Source: Calliphora vicina | Taxonomy: Eukaryota > Arthropoda > Insecta > Diptera > Calliphoridae | Assembly: GCF_958450345.1 (NCBI RefSeq) | Contig: NC_088780.1 | Span: 96,918,226-96,982,225, forward strand | Direction: 5' to 3' | Length of the DNA stretch: 64,000 nucleotides | Shown here: positions 52,001 to 61,339 of the stretch, piece by piece | How the letters are laid out: each line of letters opens with the position of its first letter | Position numbering within the stretch: the stretch's first letter is position 1 | Made by a program: the position numbers and the translations under genes | Notes under the pieces: model-generated | What the model was told of the DNA's origin: nothing | Databases searched by the model: none | What the model saw: only the letters and a program-made list of their open reading frames with translations

Positions 52001-52157
52001 TTAAAGTGACAAGTATTTCTTATTAATTTATTTTAATATTTTGTGTTTATATATAGTTGCCAATGTGTGGTTAAGAGAACCTGATCAGTTCAACACTAGA
52101 CCCTGTGATCTAACAACAAATCATGAAGTATCTTTAATGTATAAGGATTATAATTAA
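36876..52157 (+). CDS. Prolyl 4-hydroxylase alpha subunit, gene 2 (9 coding exons)
   Basis: Exons join as 36876-37078, 47126-47280, 47351-47507, 47638-47819, 50967-51127, 51193-51648, 51705-51761, 51820-51985 and 52057-52157. All introns are GT-AG and the sum, 1638 nt, is one open frame of 545 residues. Seen: a signal peptide ending about Ala24, the N-terminal P4H region, a substrate-binding region (about 173-286), the conserved cysteine pair Cys298/Cys315, and a catalytic domain with HYEPHFDFF (His433, Asp435), His501 and Lys511. All residues needed for iron and 2-oxoglutarate binding are present. Role by family: the catalytic alpha subunit of ER collagen prolyl 4-hydroxylase. The first intron is 10,047 bp and full of repeats, while the last four introns are 56-71 bp. 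It is paralogous to gene 1, and its intron pattern is shared with the dead third copy. Confidence 0.95.
37079..38095. other. Gene 2 intron 1, 5' part, nothing recognised
   Basis: AT-rich with a GTGTGTGAATGTGTTG stretch near 37327. No repeat-family match. Confidence 0.45.
38099..38642 (+). mobile_element. RepA copy, diverged
   Basis: A tandem partial head at 38099 and 38148 (each ATACCCTACACC) is followed by the CTTTCTGAGTCGATTTAGCGATG block. The 3' end is lost. Confidence 0.7.
38940..40062 (+). repeat. RepD copy split by a Helitron
   Basis: Collinear with 20530-21480. The sequence resumes at 39869 after the Helitron and ends AAACCACTGTGC at 40062. Confidence 0.7.
39611..39868 (-). mobile_element. 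Non-autonomous Helitron, second copy
   Basis: Inverted relative of 35257-35581, sharing the CCGGGCAAAGCCGGGG hairpin and the TCTATATATATAAAAATG start. The 3' CTAG is altered. Confidence 0.8.
40064..40196 (+). repeat. RepA head fragment
   Basis: GGGTAGGGTATA through TCTGAGTCTATTAAGCGATG. Truncated after GTCCGTCCGTCTG. Confidence 0.6.
40245..40645 (-). repeat. Host repeat whose other copy carries a RepA insertion
   Basis: Reverse complement of sequence flanking RepA at 45833-45897 and 46606-46860, for example ATTTCTGATTTTAATTTGAC. Provides the empty site for that insertion. Confidence 0.75.
40778..41036 (-). mobile_element. RepA 5' half
   Basis: From TTGTATGGGGTCTAGGTG to GGTGGTAGGGTATAA. 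Head and first module only. Confidence 0.7.
41530..42262 (+). mobile_element. Dead mariner transposon, copy 1
   Basis: Degraded mariner transposase. Recognisable pieces in different frames are FHRFQR, ITCDE then IHYDNPKRKRS, KVMLCI, and a QYDNARSHYA block matching the second catalytic Asp region. At least four frameshifts or stops. The C-terminus is replaced by unrelated sequence. In gene 2 intron 1. Confidence 0.88.
42430..43070. other. Gene 2 intron 1 interior, nothing recognised
   Basis: No repeat-family match or coding frame. Confidence 0.4.
43075..43480 (+). mobile_element. RepA copy, 5'-truncated
   Basis: Modules at about 43192 and 43344 (152 bp apart), then TTAGTGTAGG and CTTTCTTACTTG. 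The hairpin is deleted. Confidence 0.8.
43560..44750. repeat. 1.1 kb stretch bounded by a 65-bp direct repeat
   Basis: 43560-43625 and 44684-44748 are near copies (shared TTTTTATGTGGATTT-type core). The stretch between is rich in AACCGGTTTTCGG-like words and ends CCGATCACCCTACTA. A similar word set occurs at 57300-57365. Confidence 0.55.
44755..45830. other. Gene 2 intron 1 interior, nothing recognised
   Basis: No coding frame or repeat-family match; short AT-rich open frames only. Confidence 0.4.
45898..46605 (+). mobile_element. RepA copy, full length with defined borders
   Basis: ATACCCTACACCACCATAGT at the 5' end, hairpin GGTCGGGCTTGACCGACC and CTTTCTTACTTG at the 3' end. Inserted into a repeat whose uninterrupted form is at 40245-40645, so borders are exact to within the flanking Ts. 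Confidence 0.9.
47126..47280 (+). CDS. Gene 2 exon 2: P4H N-terminal region, middle
   Basis: Residues 68-120. Contains GYLNNPINAYRLIKRLYRDW, homologous to gene 1 exon 2 and to the broken copy near 62300-62447. The acceptor is ctttttag| and the donor A|GTAAAT. Confidence 0.93.
47351..47507 (+). CDS. Gene 2 exon 3: end of N-terminal region
   Basis: Residues 120-172, 157 nt. Contains STLALVRLQETYQLDVSQVA and ends NGVKYG at a GTGAGT donor. Phases equal those of gene 1 exon 3. Confidence 0.94.
47534..47571. repeat. ATG/AAG trinucleotide microsatellite
   Basis: Nine ATG units, then AAG/ATG alternation, in gene 2 intron 3. Confidence 0.95.
47638..47819 (+). CDS. Gene 2 exon 4: first half of substrate-binding region
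   Basis: Residues 172-232 plus one base, 182 nt. Begins SSMSWQDCYLVGEYLF and has the sequon Asn194-His-Thr. It ends at EYHKTIG on a GTAAGT donor. The third copy has a homologous exon of identical length at 62701-62882. Confidence 0.94.
47948..48075 (+). mobile_element. RepA, internally deleted to 128 bp
   Basis: Keeps both ends (ATACCCTACACCACCAT and CTTTCTTACTTG) but no modules. Confidence 0.85.
48234..48966 (-). mobile_element. RepA copy, full length
   Basis: Starts CATGTAAGAAAG with hairpin GTCGGTCAAGCCCGACC and ends GGTGGTGTAGGGCATA. Includes the GACGGACGGACATCGTTTAA head. In gene 2 intron 4. Confidence 0.9.
49190..49395. repeat. RepC copy
   Basis: GGGACACATTTTGCTAAGAA through AGTTGGTTCACTTGACATGA, ending at CCCCATATATAT. 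Confidence 0.6.
49590..50277 (+). mobile_element. Dead mariner transposon, copy 2
   Basis: Lacks the N-terminus. Pieces of transposase around the first catalytic Asp block (HYDNPK-like) are followed by an open C-terminal segment (50085-50276) ending MLPERWEKVIANNVQYFE and stop, the typical mariner C-terminus. Frameshifts throughout. In gene 2 intron 4. Confidence 0.88.
50280..50950. other. Gene 2 intron 4, 3' part, nothing recognised
   Basis: No coding frame or repeat-family match. Confidence 0.4.
50967..51127 (+). CDS. Gene 2 exon 5: second half of substrate-binding region
   Basis: Residues 233-286. Begins after ttcttttag| with GDFKSAMELISYIL and ends NQNHYH on GTAAGT. Equivalent to the 3' half of gene 1 exon 4. 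Confidence 0.92.
51193..51648 (+). CDS. Gene 2 exon 6: linker and catalytic domain with HxD
   Basis: Residues 287-438, 456 nt. Contains Cys298 and Cys315, then LEELSLDPYIVFVHNVISD, and ends HYEPHFDFFT with iron ligands His433 and Asp435. The donor GTATGA is weak but in the same place as in gene 1. Confidence 0.95.
51705..51761 (+). CDS. Gene 2 exon 7: 19-residue catalytic-domain exon
   Basis: Residues 439-457, DDFTTYEKEGNRISTAIFY, phase 0 at both ends. The acceptor is tttcattgcag|. Confidence 0.93.
51820..51985 (+). CDS. Gene 2 exon 8: distal histidine and 2-oxoglutarate lysine
   Basis: Residues 458-512 plus one base. Contains GGGTAFPFL, LFWYNLH and KHAACPVLKGSKW with His501 and Lys511. Length and phase are identical to gene 1 exon 7. 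Confidence 0.96.
52057..52157 (+). CDS. Gene 2 exon 9: C-terminus and stop
   Basis: Residues 513-545 and TAA. Contains IANVWLREPDQFNTRPC and a 16-residue tail. The stop codon overlaps an AATAAA at 52156-52161. Confidence 0.93.
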
Positions 52158-52246
52158 TAAAGACTAGCAAGTATTTCAAAACACATGAATGGTTTATGAT
52201 TATTATTTATAACCAAGAAAACTGGAAATATGCGCATAAACTATGC

Positions 52247-52252
52247 AATAAA
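52247..52252 (+). terminator. Candidate poly(A) signal AATAAA of gene 2
   Basis: AATAAA lies 90 bases after the stop, in a better position than the one that overlaps the stop codon at 52156. Assigned by position only. Confidence 0.45.
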
Positions 52253-52259
52253 AACTGAA

Positions 52260-52870
52260 GAATGTGCTTTTAAAATTTCTAAAATATTGTCACGTTTTTA
52301 CCTTTTTAAAATGGTGGTTTATTTCCTTTAAGTATACCGTATACATTGCACCATGGAAAATTTTGGTCATTTTCGGATCAAAACTCTGTAACTTTTGAAT
52401 GGATGAGTATTTCTGTAATATTTATTCTCTCTTGAATAGATGGGATTGTATTTTCGAATATAAAAATCGAATCATTATAAAAAAAGTTATGAACGCTTAA
52501 AAATACATTTTTTTTAGTTTTTATATAAAAGTGAGATGTTAAAAGCGTATTTTCTCATTGGATTTATAAGTCTTGCTGAGTCCATTAGAAATTGTGCCAA
52601 ACAGTTTCAGAAACACCCTCCAATTCAGAAGTTATTCTAAAAACCGTTTTCAGTGATGTTCGTCAAATCAGTCAGTTTTAGTTTATTTTGATATGAAAGC
52701 TTTTAAAACTTAATACCGATCATAAAGCAAATTAAGTTCTTAACAAAACGTGGTTTTAATTTTTCAAATCGGAAGAAAATTGTAAAAGTTATGCCACTTT
52801 TCATTAACACCTCTTTTAGTATTTTCTCCCCTCAGCGCATATGAATAAAAAAACAAAAATCTATAATAAA
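52260..52870. other. Intergenic downstream of gene 2, nothing recognised
   Basis: AT-rich. The style resembles the fold-back elements (GTAACTTTTGAATGGATGAG) but no second copy was found in the window. Confidence 0.35.
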
Positions 52871-52872
52871 AA

Positions 52873-53477
52873 CAAGTAAGAAAGTATGGTCGGTCAAGCC
52901 CGACCATATAATTCCCTACACTAAGTAAATGAGCAAAAACTATTTTCTTTTAAAATTTCAATAATTTATATTCGTGACTGATTTTCGGAAGTGGGCCTTA
53001 TATGGGAGCTATGATCAATTATGGACCGATCAGTTAAAGTGATTTTCGGAAGCGGATCTATATGAGAGCTATGAGTAATTATGGACCGATCGTAACAAAA
53101 TTTGGTGACATGAATTTCGTGTATATAAAACTTATTTCCAGAAAAATTTGTATTGATACCCCTATAAAAAATTAACATTTATGACCGATAAAGTCCAATT
53201 TCGGGAGGACATTTGTATAGGGGCTAGGTGTAATAATTTACCGATTTCAGCCAGTTTCAACAGGCTTCGTCCTTAGGCCAAAAAAATAATATGTACAAAA
53301 TTTTATAGAAATATCTTCAAAATTGCGCACAAGGTTTACATGGACAGCCAGCCAACCAACACAAAAAATGATGTCGATCGGTATACTTTAAGGTAGGTGT
53401 TAGGCTCTATTATTTGGGCGTTACAAACATCTGCACAAACACATAATACCCTTCCCACTATGGAGGTTTAGGGTATA
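52873..53477 (-). mobile_element. RepA copy
   Basis: CAAGTAAGAAAG, hairpin GGTCGGTCAAGCCCGACC, modules, and end GGGTATAAA. Partly deleted in the head. Confidence 0.85.
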
Positions 53478-53613
53478 AATATTTGTACAGTTTTTAATTT
53501 TCAAGGTAAATTTTTTCGAACTTTTTTCGAAAAAGTTTAATAACTTTGGCAAATATAAATCGTCACTTAAGTGACGTCTCGTTTATTTCTATATAATTGT
53601 CTTTAAAACACTG

Positions 53614-55907
53614 CACAGTGGTATGAGAAAAAAAAAGACGGAAATAAATCTGTAACTTCTAAACCCTTAGTCCGATTTGAATGAAATTTTACATTCGCAA
53701 AGAGGAAGTGTAATCGAGTTTTGAACTTCGACCTCATGAGCCCACCAGGAGTTGGGCCCGGGGTCCCCAAAGTAGGACACCTCGGGTATGTTCAATCCGA
53801 TTTCAAAAAAATTACACATATAGAATCTCTTGCCGGCCCAAAAATATATAACATTTCGCTGTCTTTTCATTAGAAATTCCAAATATTGAAAAATTTTACC
53901 TTTGACCTTCACGATTCAAAGGTTATCGTTTTCCGATTTTAGTAAAACTTCCAGAACATATTTAAAATTACAAGGACTATAATATTATGAATAGGTTTTA
54001 CTTAAAATTTATAACAGTAAGGAAATTCGCCTAAATATGGACAAAAAATTAGTTTTTCTTGAAAAACGAAAAATTTAAATCGCAGATACGGAAAAACTGT
54101 AAGAGGTATTGACATTTTTATTCCCTATTTTGATCTCAATAAACCCCAATGTGATGATCGAAAAAATCTGAAATTTGTTTAACAAAATTTTTAAAAATTT
54201 GAAAATGGAGTTTTGAAACAGCCGTTACAAAAATTATTTTTTTTGGTTATACCTGCGAATAGGTTAACGGTATCTTACGAAGACAAAAACTCATATACAA
54301 GTAAATATGGACATATTTTAAGTAAAAATGAGCTTTTATTTTAATTTTTCTTGAAATATCTTAATTTTTTTCCTAAATTTTTTGTTCAAGTGGCCTGAAA
54401 CACGTTAATGGTCTGGCGAATTTGTAATAACTTTAACATTTTTTAATCAAATTTTGTCATTTATATCTCATTACAACGATAATTACGTACATATTTCGAT
54501 TCTTTTGCATTCAATTGCAAAAGTATTTATTTAGTAGCAAAATTTTTTCAAAAACTGAAAAATTTGCATTTTTCTCTAATTTTGGCGATAATACAGTTTT
54601 TTTGTCTTTTTGAACCAAAGGAGATATAGGGTTAATTTCCAAAATTTTTTTTTAATGTAATATTCATTAATATAAATAAATCTACATATTTCTAGAAAAC
54701 AATGCAGAAAGTTAACGAGTTTTACATATTTATTCCATATTAACAGTAAAATTTTGCATATATCTGAACTTTGACCTCGATGCGCGTCCAGAAATCGTTG
54801 CCCGATTTGGCTCAAATTTTCAGCACTTAACATTTAGGCCTAATGTCACAATATTCCACCCGGCACTCTTTGAAATCTAAAAAAAAAAATCGGCTGTCAC
54901 TCTAATGTATATATACATTATATATAAAATATAGAAAGAACTGTTTAAAAATAATGACTGAATATAAAGTGAAAAATTTAAAAAGGCGATTTTTCGCTAT
55001 TTTTTGGGATAAAAGTACTTTTAATCTAAACAATTTCTAAGAGGATGTATAATGAATTTGTAATGTTTGAAAAGATAACTTTACACCAAATATTTTAAAT
55101 GAAAAAAAAATTTTAATTTTTCATACCTAGGGGACCAGATCCATTAAAAAAACGCATATTTTTTATGTAAAATTCAATTTTAGGGCAAAAATTCTCAAAT
55201 CGCATAGTCGATATCAAAATATAGTAACCGATTTTAGATGGCCCAATATGTTCCTAATTATTTTGTAAAGGGTTCCGATAACCCCGCCCCTGGTATGGAT
55301 ATTATAGGCAAAAAACGAAAAAATCCCATTTTTGGAATTTTTCAAGACTTTTTTGGAAATTGCGGAATACCTGATAGCAAATTTCAAAATTTGTTTTTAT
55401 TTTTCTATTTGAAATAGAAAAATCTACATAACTGTGTAATTTCATTAAAAAATGTTCATGAATAAAAATTTAATTTCAATTTGAAAAATTTGTATCTATG
55501 CAAAAATTCAATAAAAAGCATTTTTTGTCATATTTTTCAAAAAAGTATTCCATGAATTTTTTAATTGTCAAAAGTTATATATACATTTTTGAAAAGTAGA
55601 CAAAATCCTCTATCCATTGATATATAAAGTGTCTACCTTATGTTTTTTATGTGGCAAATTAATTAGTGAAAACTTAACAACTCGCTGAGAATTTTTGAAA
55701 TCGGAACACAAACGAAGAAATAGGATCATTTTTAAAATTGAAGATACCCGATGTGTCCTACTTTGGGGACCCCTGGCCCAGCTCCTGGTGGGCTCATGAG
55801 GTTCAAGTTCAAAACTTCCTCTTTGCGAATGAAAAATTTCATTCAAATCGAACTAAGGGTTTAGAAGTTACAGATTTATTTTCCTTTTTTTTTCTCATAC
55901 CACTGTG
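53614..55907. mobile_element. 2.3 kb inverted-repeat element with CACAGTG ends (Transib-like)
   Basis: Left arm 53614-53795 and right arm about 55730-55907 are inverted repeats of about 180 bp at roughly 90 percent identity by eye, sharing CACAGTGGTATGAGAAAA and CCTCATGAGCCCACCAGGAG. CACTG stands directly outside both ends (53609-53613 and 55908-55912). The 5-bp duplication and CACAGTGG terminus match the Transib pattern. The interior has no transposase frame. Confidence 0.8.
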
Positions 55908-55914
55908 CACTGTG

Positions 55915-56800
55915 CTGAAAAATAGGTTTTTATAGAAGAAAATTAATGGCCTCATTTTGTATCCTCAAACGAATTTTCGTTTGCGTTTCCGTTTGGGACG
56001 AAAAAATTCCGAACTGTACAGAATTTGATAGAGTGATTAATTTTTTAAAACTTTAATGACTTATGTCGAAATTTATGTTATTTATTGATAATAAAATATA
56101 TTTCTGATACAGGCGTCAATTATGAACCGATCCTCACAAAAGTTCATATAAATAAAACTGGTATACTTTTGTCCAATTATTAATTATTATACGATAATTG
56201 AAAATATGAATTTTCAAGTTATTTCTGAGGAGGAGCTTTTATGAGGACTAGGGAAAAATGTTGCCCGATTTTCGCCATACTTTACATTATAATTTCAGAG
56301 TACTTACAACTAATCTGTGGACAGTTTGATCATAGTTGTCGCATAATCATATTGAATAATGACTGATCAAAGAGTATTCCAGGGGAACATTTTTATGGAG
56401 GCTAGTGAAAAATTTCGTGTTTTCAACATACAGAAGGACGGACGGTCATAGCTAGATCGTCTTAGAATCTTATGAGCACCTAGGATATACATACTTTTTG
56501 GTTCTACGATATGATACAAACGAAATGACAAAATAAATATAGCCACTATATTTTTTGTTAACATCGAAACACCTTAACAGTAGAGACTTAGCCCCATTTT
56601 CTCAATCTCTGGTTATCGTTTTTCATAGCGATATACTTCCAATTAATATAATTATTGTATGAAAACTATCAGTATATCGTCACGAAATGGGACTTAAACT
56701 ATTTTAGCACATTTAACACCAGGAAATAGTTATTTTGATTGAAATATGCATAATACAAGTACATATGAATAACTTATTGAAATTATCATTTTAAATAAAT
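55915..56800. other. Intergenic, small repeat fragments only
   Basis: 56100-56470 resembles an eroded RepA-like element (GAACCGATCCTCACAAAAG, AAGGACGGACGGTCATAGC). No gene. Confidence 0.4.
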
Positions 56801-56806
56801 ACACAT

Positions 56807-56934
56807 TAGCCCAATTCACAATCTTGTGTATTTGTATTGCAAAATTTATGCAACGGTGTATTTCTGTATATTTTGTTAGTGTAAAGTAAAAAACTCTATC
56901 CAAGACCGTTTACACAAGATTGTGAATTGGGCTA
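56807..56934. mobile_element. 128-bp MITE with 24-bp perfect inverted repeats
   Basis: The 24-base termini 56807-56830 and 56911-56934 are exact reverse complements, ending in TAGCCC and GGGCTA. The TA at each end is probably the target duplication. It abuts the third P4H exon 1. Confidence 0.92.
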
Positions 56935-57738
56935 TTAATTAATCTTCTAATACTACAAATTGTAAACACTTCTAATACATATGTTAATGAGGATAATGAT
57001 TATTTTTCATTAATAGCTGGATTGGAAAATTTATACAAAAACGGAAGTGTAAATATATCAATAATTTACAACTGCATACAAGTTAATTGCAAAGGTATAC
57101 ATGCGATATACACATAACTAAATGCAAATATGTACAAACAATTTATGCCTCATAATCCATGAGCATATGTGAATATGAATAAAATATTGTGTTAATTTAT
57201 TATAAAATTTACTTTAAATATTAAAACAGTTTGTAGTTTAATTAATTTGCAAAAAATGTTTTTTAATTAATTAGTTTATAACTACTTATGTGCTTAGAGT
57301 TGTCAAACCGGTTTTCGAATTATTCGAAAAACCGTTTTTTCCCACAATTTTTCGGTTTTTTTTACAAAAGGATGATTTTTGAGTTTTTTGGTCTCGAATT
57401 AGTAGGCAAAATCGAATATTTTGTTTTATTTACTTTAAGATTTTATGCGACAAAACATTATAATTAAATTAACTAACCAATGCAAACAAACGTCGACAGA
57501 TAGAAGTCAGAAAAAAATAAGCAGCTGGATTTTTAACGTCACCTATATTAAATTCGCTAGCATGCAAAATGACTTTTGAATAGAATTTTTGGAAATGTTA
57601 AATAGTCAGAACTAAATGAAAGTTCATAAAGCTCTGATTTAGAATATATCGAAAGTGACTCGACAAATTTAGAAATTCCGCTCAGTTTAACATTAAAAGA
57701 AGTATCCTTCCCACTATGGTGGTGTAGGGTATAAATAT

Positions 57739-58338
57739 TGTTACGAAATTGTACTTGAATTCAAATATAACGATTTTAAGGGCTGATTTAAAAGTAGCAT
57801 AATGCTTTCAAATAACAGTGCTGTAATAGCAACTGTAACATATCTGTGGGCATTATTAAATAAAAGCTTTCAGTTGATTTGATCGTAAGTTGGCAACGCT
57901 GTATTCGAATTCGAATATTCAGTTAAAGAACATTGTAGAAAGTACACCACAGATGGCGTATGTATTAGTAAGATCTAGAATATTCGAATTTTGACAGTTA
58001 GAGTGCAGATGGCAGTGTTATAAATAGTGGCAGAGGTTGCAGTCGTGAGTCAGTTTATCAGAGACGCTATTTGAATAAACATCAACAGAGTGCCTTAAAG
58101 TGTGCTGTATTTTTCAAGTGAATTCGTATACATTATAAAGTGTCTGTATTTCTGAGAATTTATAAACGTGTATAAAAAAAAACATTGAGTGACTATTTAA
58201 TTCTGTTGTTGTACATTTTAAATAAACATTTTAAATAAACAATTTTCAAACTACTAAACGGATTTTATTTGCAATCAAAAGTATCCAGTTTATTTAAAGG
58301 AAATAAACAAATGTTTTAAAAAAGGTTAAAACGTAACA
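57739..58338 (+). mobile_element. Solo LTR of a Ty3/gypsy-type retrotransposon
   Basis: 600 bp from TGTTACG to CGTAACA with ATAT on both sides (57735-57738 and 58339-58342). Inside are TATAAATA at 58019, an initiator-like TCAGTT at 58050 (33 bp beyond the TATA box) and AATAAA signals after it. No internal domain is adjacent, so it is a recombined solo LTR. It lies in intron 1 of the pseudogene, next to a RepA end fragment at 57706-57735. Confidence 0.85.
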
Positions 58339-58569
58339 ATATATTTTTTACGTGAAAATATCATTTTTTTTTGTTTTGTTTTAAAAAACTCATGAAAATT
58401 CAAAAACGGCAGAAATTATTCAGGTTTATTGCTTTATCGCAAAGCCACATGTAATAAGAACAAATTGAGATATTGATCAGAAATATCGATGGATTCTTTT
58501 CGAATTTATTCACAATTAAGTGAATTCGCTCATGTGGTTAGTGAAGAATTTTTTTGCTGTTGACCTGTG

Positions 58570-59385
58570 CACAGTGGGGCAGAATCAAAATTTGTTGGAA
58601 ATAACTCAGGCATTTCTAAACGGCTGGTCCGATCGGCATAAAATTTGTGAAGTTTTTAAACACGTGGCATTTTTTTCCTTTCCGATTTGAAAGATTTTTA
58701 TCAAGACCTAGCGCTCTAGGCTATGCTTGCGAGTGCTATTTCTCTCTTATAATTTCCGAGTTATAGGCATTTCAAAATTTAAATCTTTAAATAGTATGCC
58801 ATACCTTGATCCGCTTTTTTAAAAATATATGGCGTAATTTTAGTTAGACAACTAAATTACCAATAATATACTAAGGATTTTAGAGCAATAGCAATTATGG
58901 CTCCAAGAATAAACGATTTTCAATTTAAAAATTCAAAAAATAGTATATTTTTGCTGACTTTTGGGCAAAAAGGTGAATTAAGTCTTTTTTATTAACAAAC
59001 TAATTTTCTTTAAGAATATATAACAATATTATGTTTTTCTGTGGAGAACATTTTGGTATAACAAACAATTCCTATTTTTTGAATATGTCGCCCCTATACT
59101 CTTCGGAATTTGACCTATTTTTTATCAAAATTTGAAATTTGGGCCACAAGTTCTGAAATCCCAAAACTGGGATCATGACACGAAAAGTAGCGATAACCTT
59201 GATGTGTTCCCTATTTAACCTCAAAATATTTTCCCAGCCCCAAGGAACCTATGGGAAAAATTGTAAAAAATACCATTTATGGGATTTTCACTCGAATTTT
59301 TAGGAATTGCGGGATTCCCTTTGACCTTTTGACAAGTGTTTTTAAACATTATTATTTAGAATGACAAATTTAAAAAAAGTTGAAA
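58570..59385 (+). repeat. CACAGTG-ended repeat, one-armed copy
   Basis: Begins CACAGTGGGGCAGAATC and is collinear with 24628-25560, including TTAGTTAGACAACTAAATTA and TTTTCCCAGCCCCAAGGAA. An inverted stub near 59730 has TCGAAGGTACCCTACTTTGA. Confidence 0.7.
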
Positions 59386-59764
59386 ATTTCCTTGAGGATT
59401 GTTAATAAATAAGGATTTTATTACATATTACACATTTATTGAGTTTCTAAAACTAAAATTTGTATCAAACATTTTAATAGGATTGTAAATATTAGAAACA
59501 GTTTAATCCACATTTATTTAGATTTTGGTCTTACAAAAAAAATTCAATATCTCAATTAGATTCAAAAATATGTCACTTTAAAACTCCGTTCTTCAAAAAT
59601 ATTGCACTTTTTCATATCAAAAAATGTTTATAAATTTTCTTAATGTGACTATGTCAGAACCAATGACTTGTTGTTGAATATCATATTAAGAAAATTTATA
59701 CATATTTTTTTTTTATGAAAAATTTTGCATGTCGAAGGTACCCTACTTTGAATATGTAAATTAA

Positions 59765-60915
59765 TTTTTAAAAGACTGAGCGATTTTTTAATTGGTTTTA
59801 ATAAAAAAATAATTTAATTTGAATGTACCTCAATTCTTAAAGAAGGGTAAAAACCGGTTATTCGAACCGTATTACAACACAGGAATTGCTGCAGTATGTA
59901 CGAATATGTAAAAATATAATTGCAACATAAAAATAAGTTCAATACTAGTAGGTTTATGAGTGGGTTGCATGCATCAAAATGTGTTTTATTTCAATTAATT
60001 TGCATGTGTTGATGAAAATATTTGTAAAATCAATATTATTTATGTATTATACATACATACATATTTCAAAACTGAAATTTAATTTCTCAGAAACGTTTTG
60101 ATTCTTTATAAATTCACACTTTTTGTATTAAAATTTAATTTTTTAAAGAATTACAAAAGTTTTCAAACTTTAATATACATTAAAGTATAACTAACATTTT
60201 CCTTTTAATTAAAGTTATAAACTCACTGTCCATATCTTATTAAATATAATAATTTTGTATTATTGTAATTCTTAATTCATATAAAATGTAAAAAAGGCAA
60301 ATATTAACTTGTACGTGGCGACAAATGTCACTGTTGACATTTGATGCTTCAGCAAGTTCCACACGACAAGCGATTTCGATGTTGAACAAAATTCTGGGAA
60401 ATTGTAATAAGTCACATACGTAGTTTATCACCTATCTAGCTGTATGTAACAAGAAATATGTTATATTGTAATTTTAATTGATTATTAGATGCAAACACTA
60501 TCTGCGTCAAAACTGAGCAAAGACCAATGAATTCTATAATTTTTTGAATATAATGAAAAGCATTAGAGTCCCACCTAAATCCTGTATTCAGCCTAATCTG
60601 CAACAAACCGAAACTTTTGAATTTTAATCGATGTGTGGATTTTATGATTTTTGTTATCTTACAAAAAATTCTTCAGAAGGTGAGTGTAGATAAATAAACA
60701 CATCACAATCACAATATCACATCAATGATAAATACTTTTCAGATTTTCACTTTAATGTAATCAAAAGATATATGTAGTTGAATAAATAAAATATATCTTT
60801 CATTCCATGAGAGATTTATAAAAAAATTTTACCACTTCAGACTCTTTTCAAATTTGGCGCAATTTTTAACTTTCAAATTTTTAAAAACTCGTGGTTCATA
60901 TCTTGCAAAGCTGTG
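59765..60915. other. Pseudogene intron, nothing recognised
   Basis: No coding frame or repeat match. 60300-60400 is slightly more GC-rich but has no homology I can name. Confidence 0.4.
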
Positions 60916-60918
60916 AAA

Positions 60919-61021
60919 TGGGGCCAAATTACCGCATTCGTGATCGAATGATCTATCGATATCAAAATCATTTTTCTATACGATAGCTTATTCGATCATG
61001 AATGCGGTAATTTGGCTCCAG
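60919..61021. mobile_element. Short hairpin MITE, about 103 bp
   Basis: The left half has CCAAATTACCGCATTC and the right half its inverse, with about 40-base arms around a 20-base loop. No clear target duplication. Confidence 0.75.
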
Positions 61022-61022
61022 T

Positions 61023-61146
61023 ACTTAAATCACTCACGGAAATAAATTATTGAAATTTTAAAAGAAAAAAGTTTTTGCTAATTTATTCAGTGTATGGTAT
61101 TATTTATCTGATCGGGCTTGACCGAGTATACTTTCTTACTTGTTTT
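61023..61146 (+). mobile_element. RepA 3' end fragment
   Basis: ATTGAAATTTTAAAAGAAAA to TCGGGCTTGACCGA and CTTTCTTACTTG. Confidence 0.75.
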
Positions 61147-61339
61147 TATGTCTCATCAATAATAGTTTTATTTACTTCCAAAATATCCACATCTCTGCTA
61201 TTCGTTGGAAGTGTGATCGTTTACATACGCATTTAGATTTTTGCTGGGTAAGCTAGGAAAATATAAATGGTGTCCCTAAATGTGTGCAAGATTTATTGGG
61301 TATATGACTTAAAAATGAGGGATTTAAAATAGATGATGT

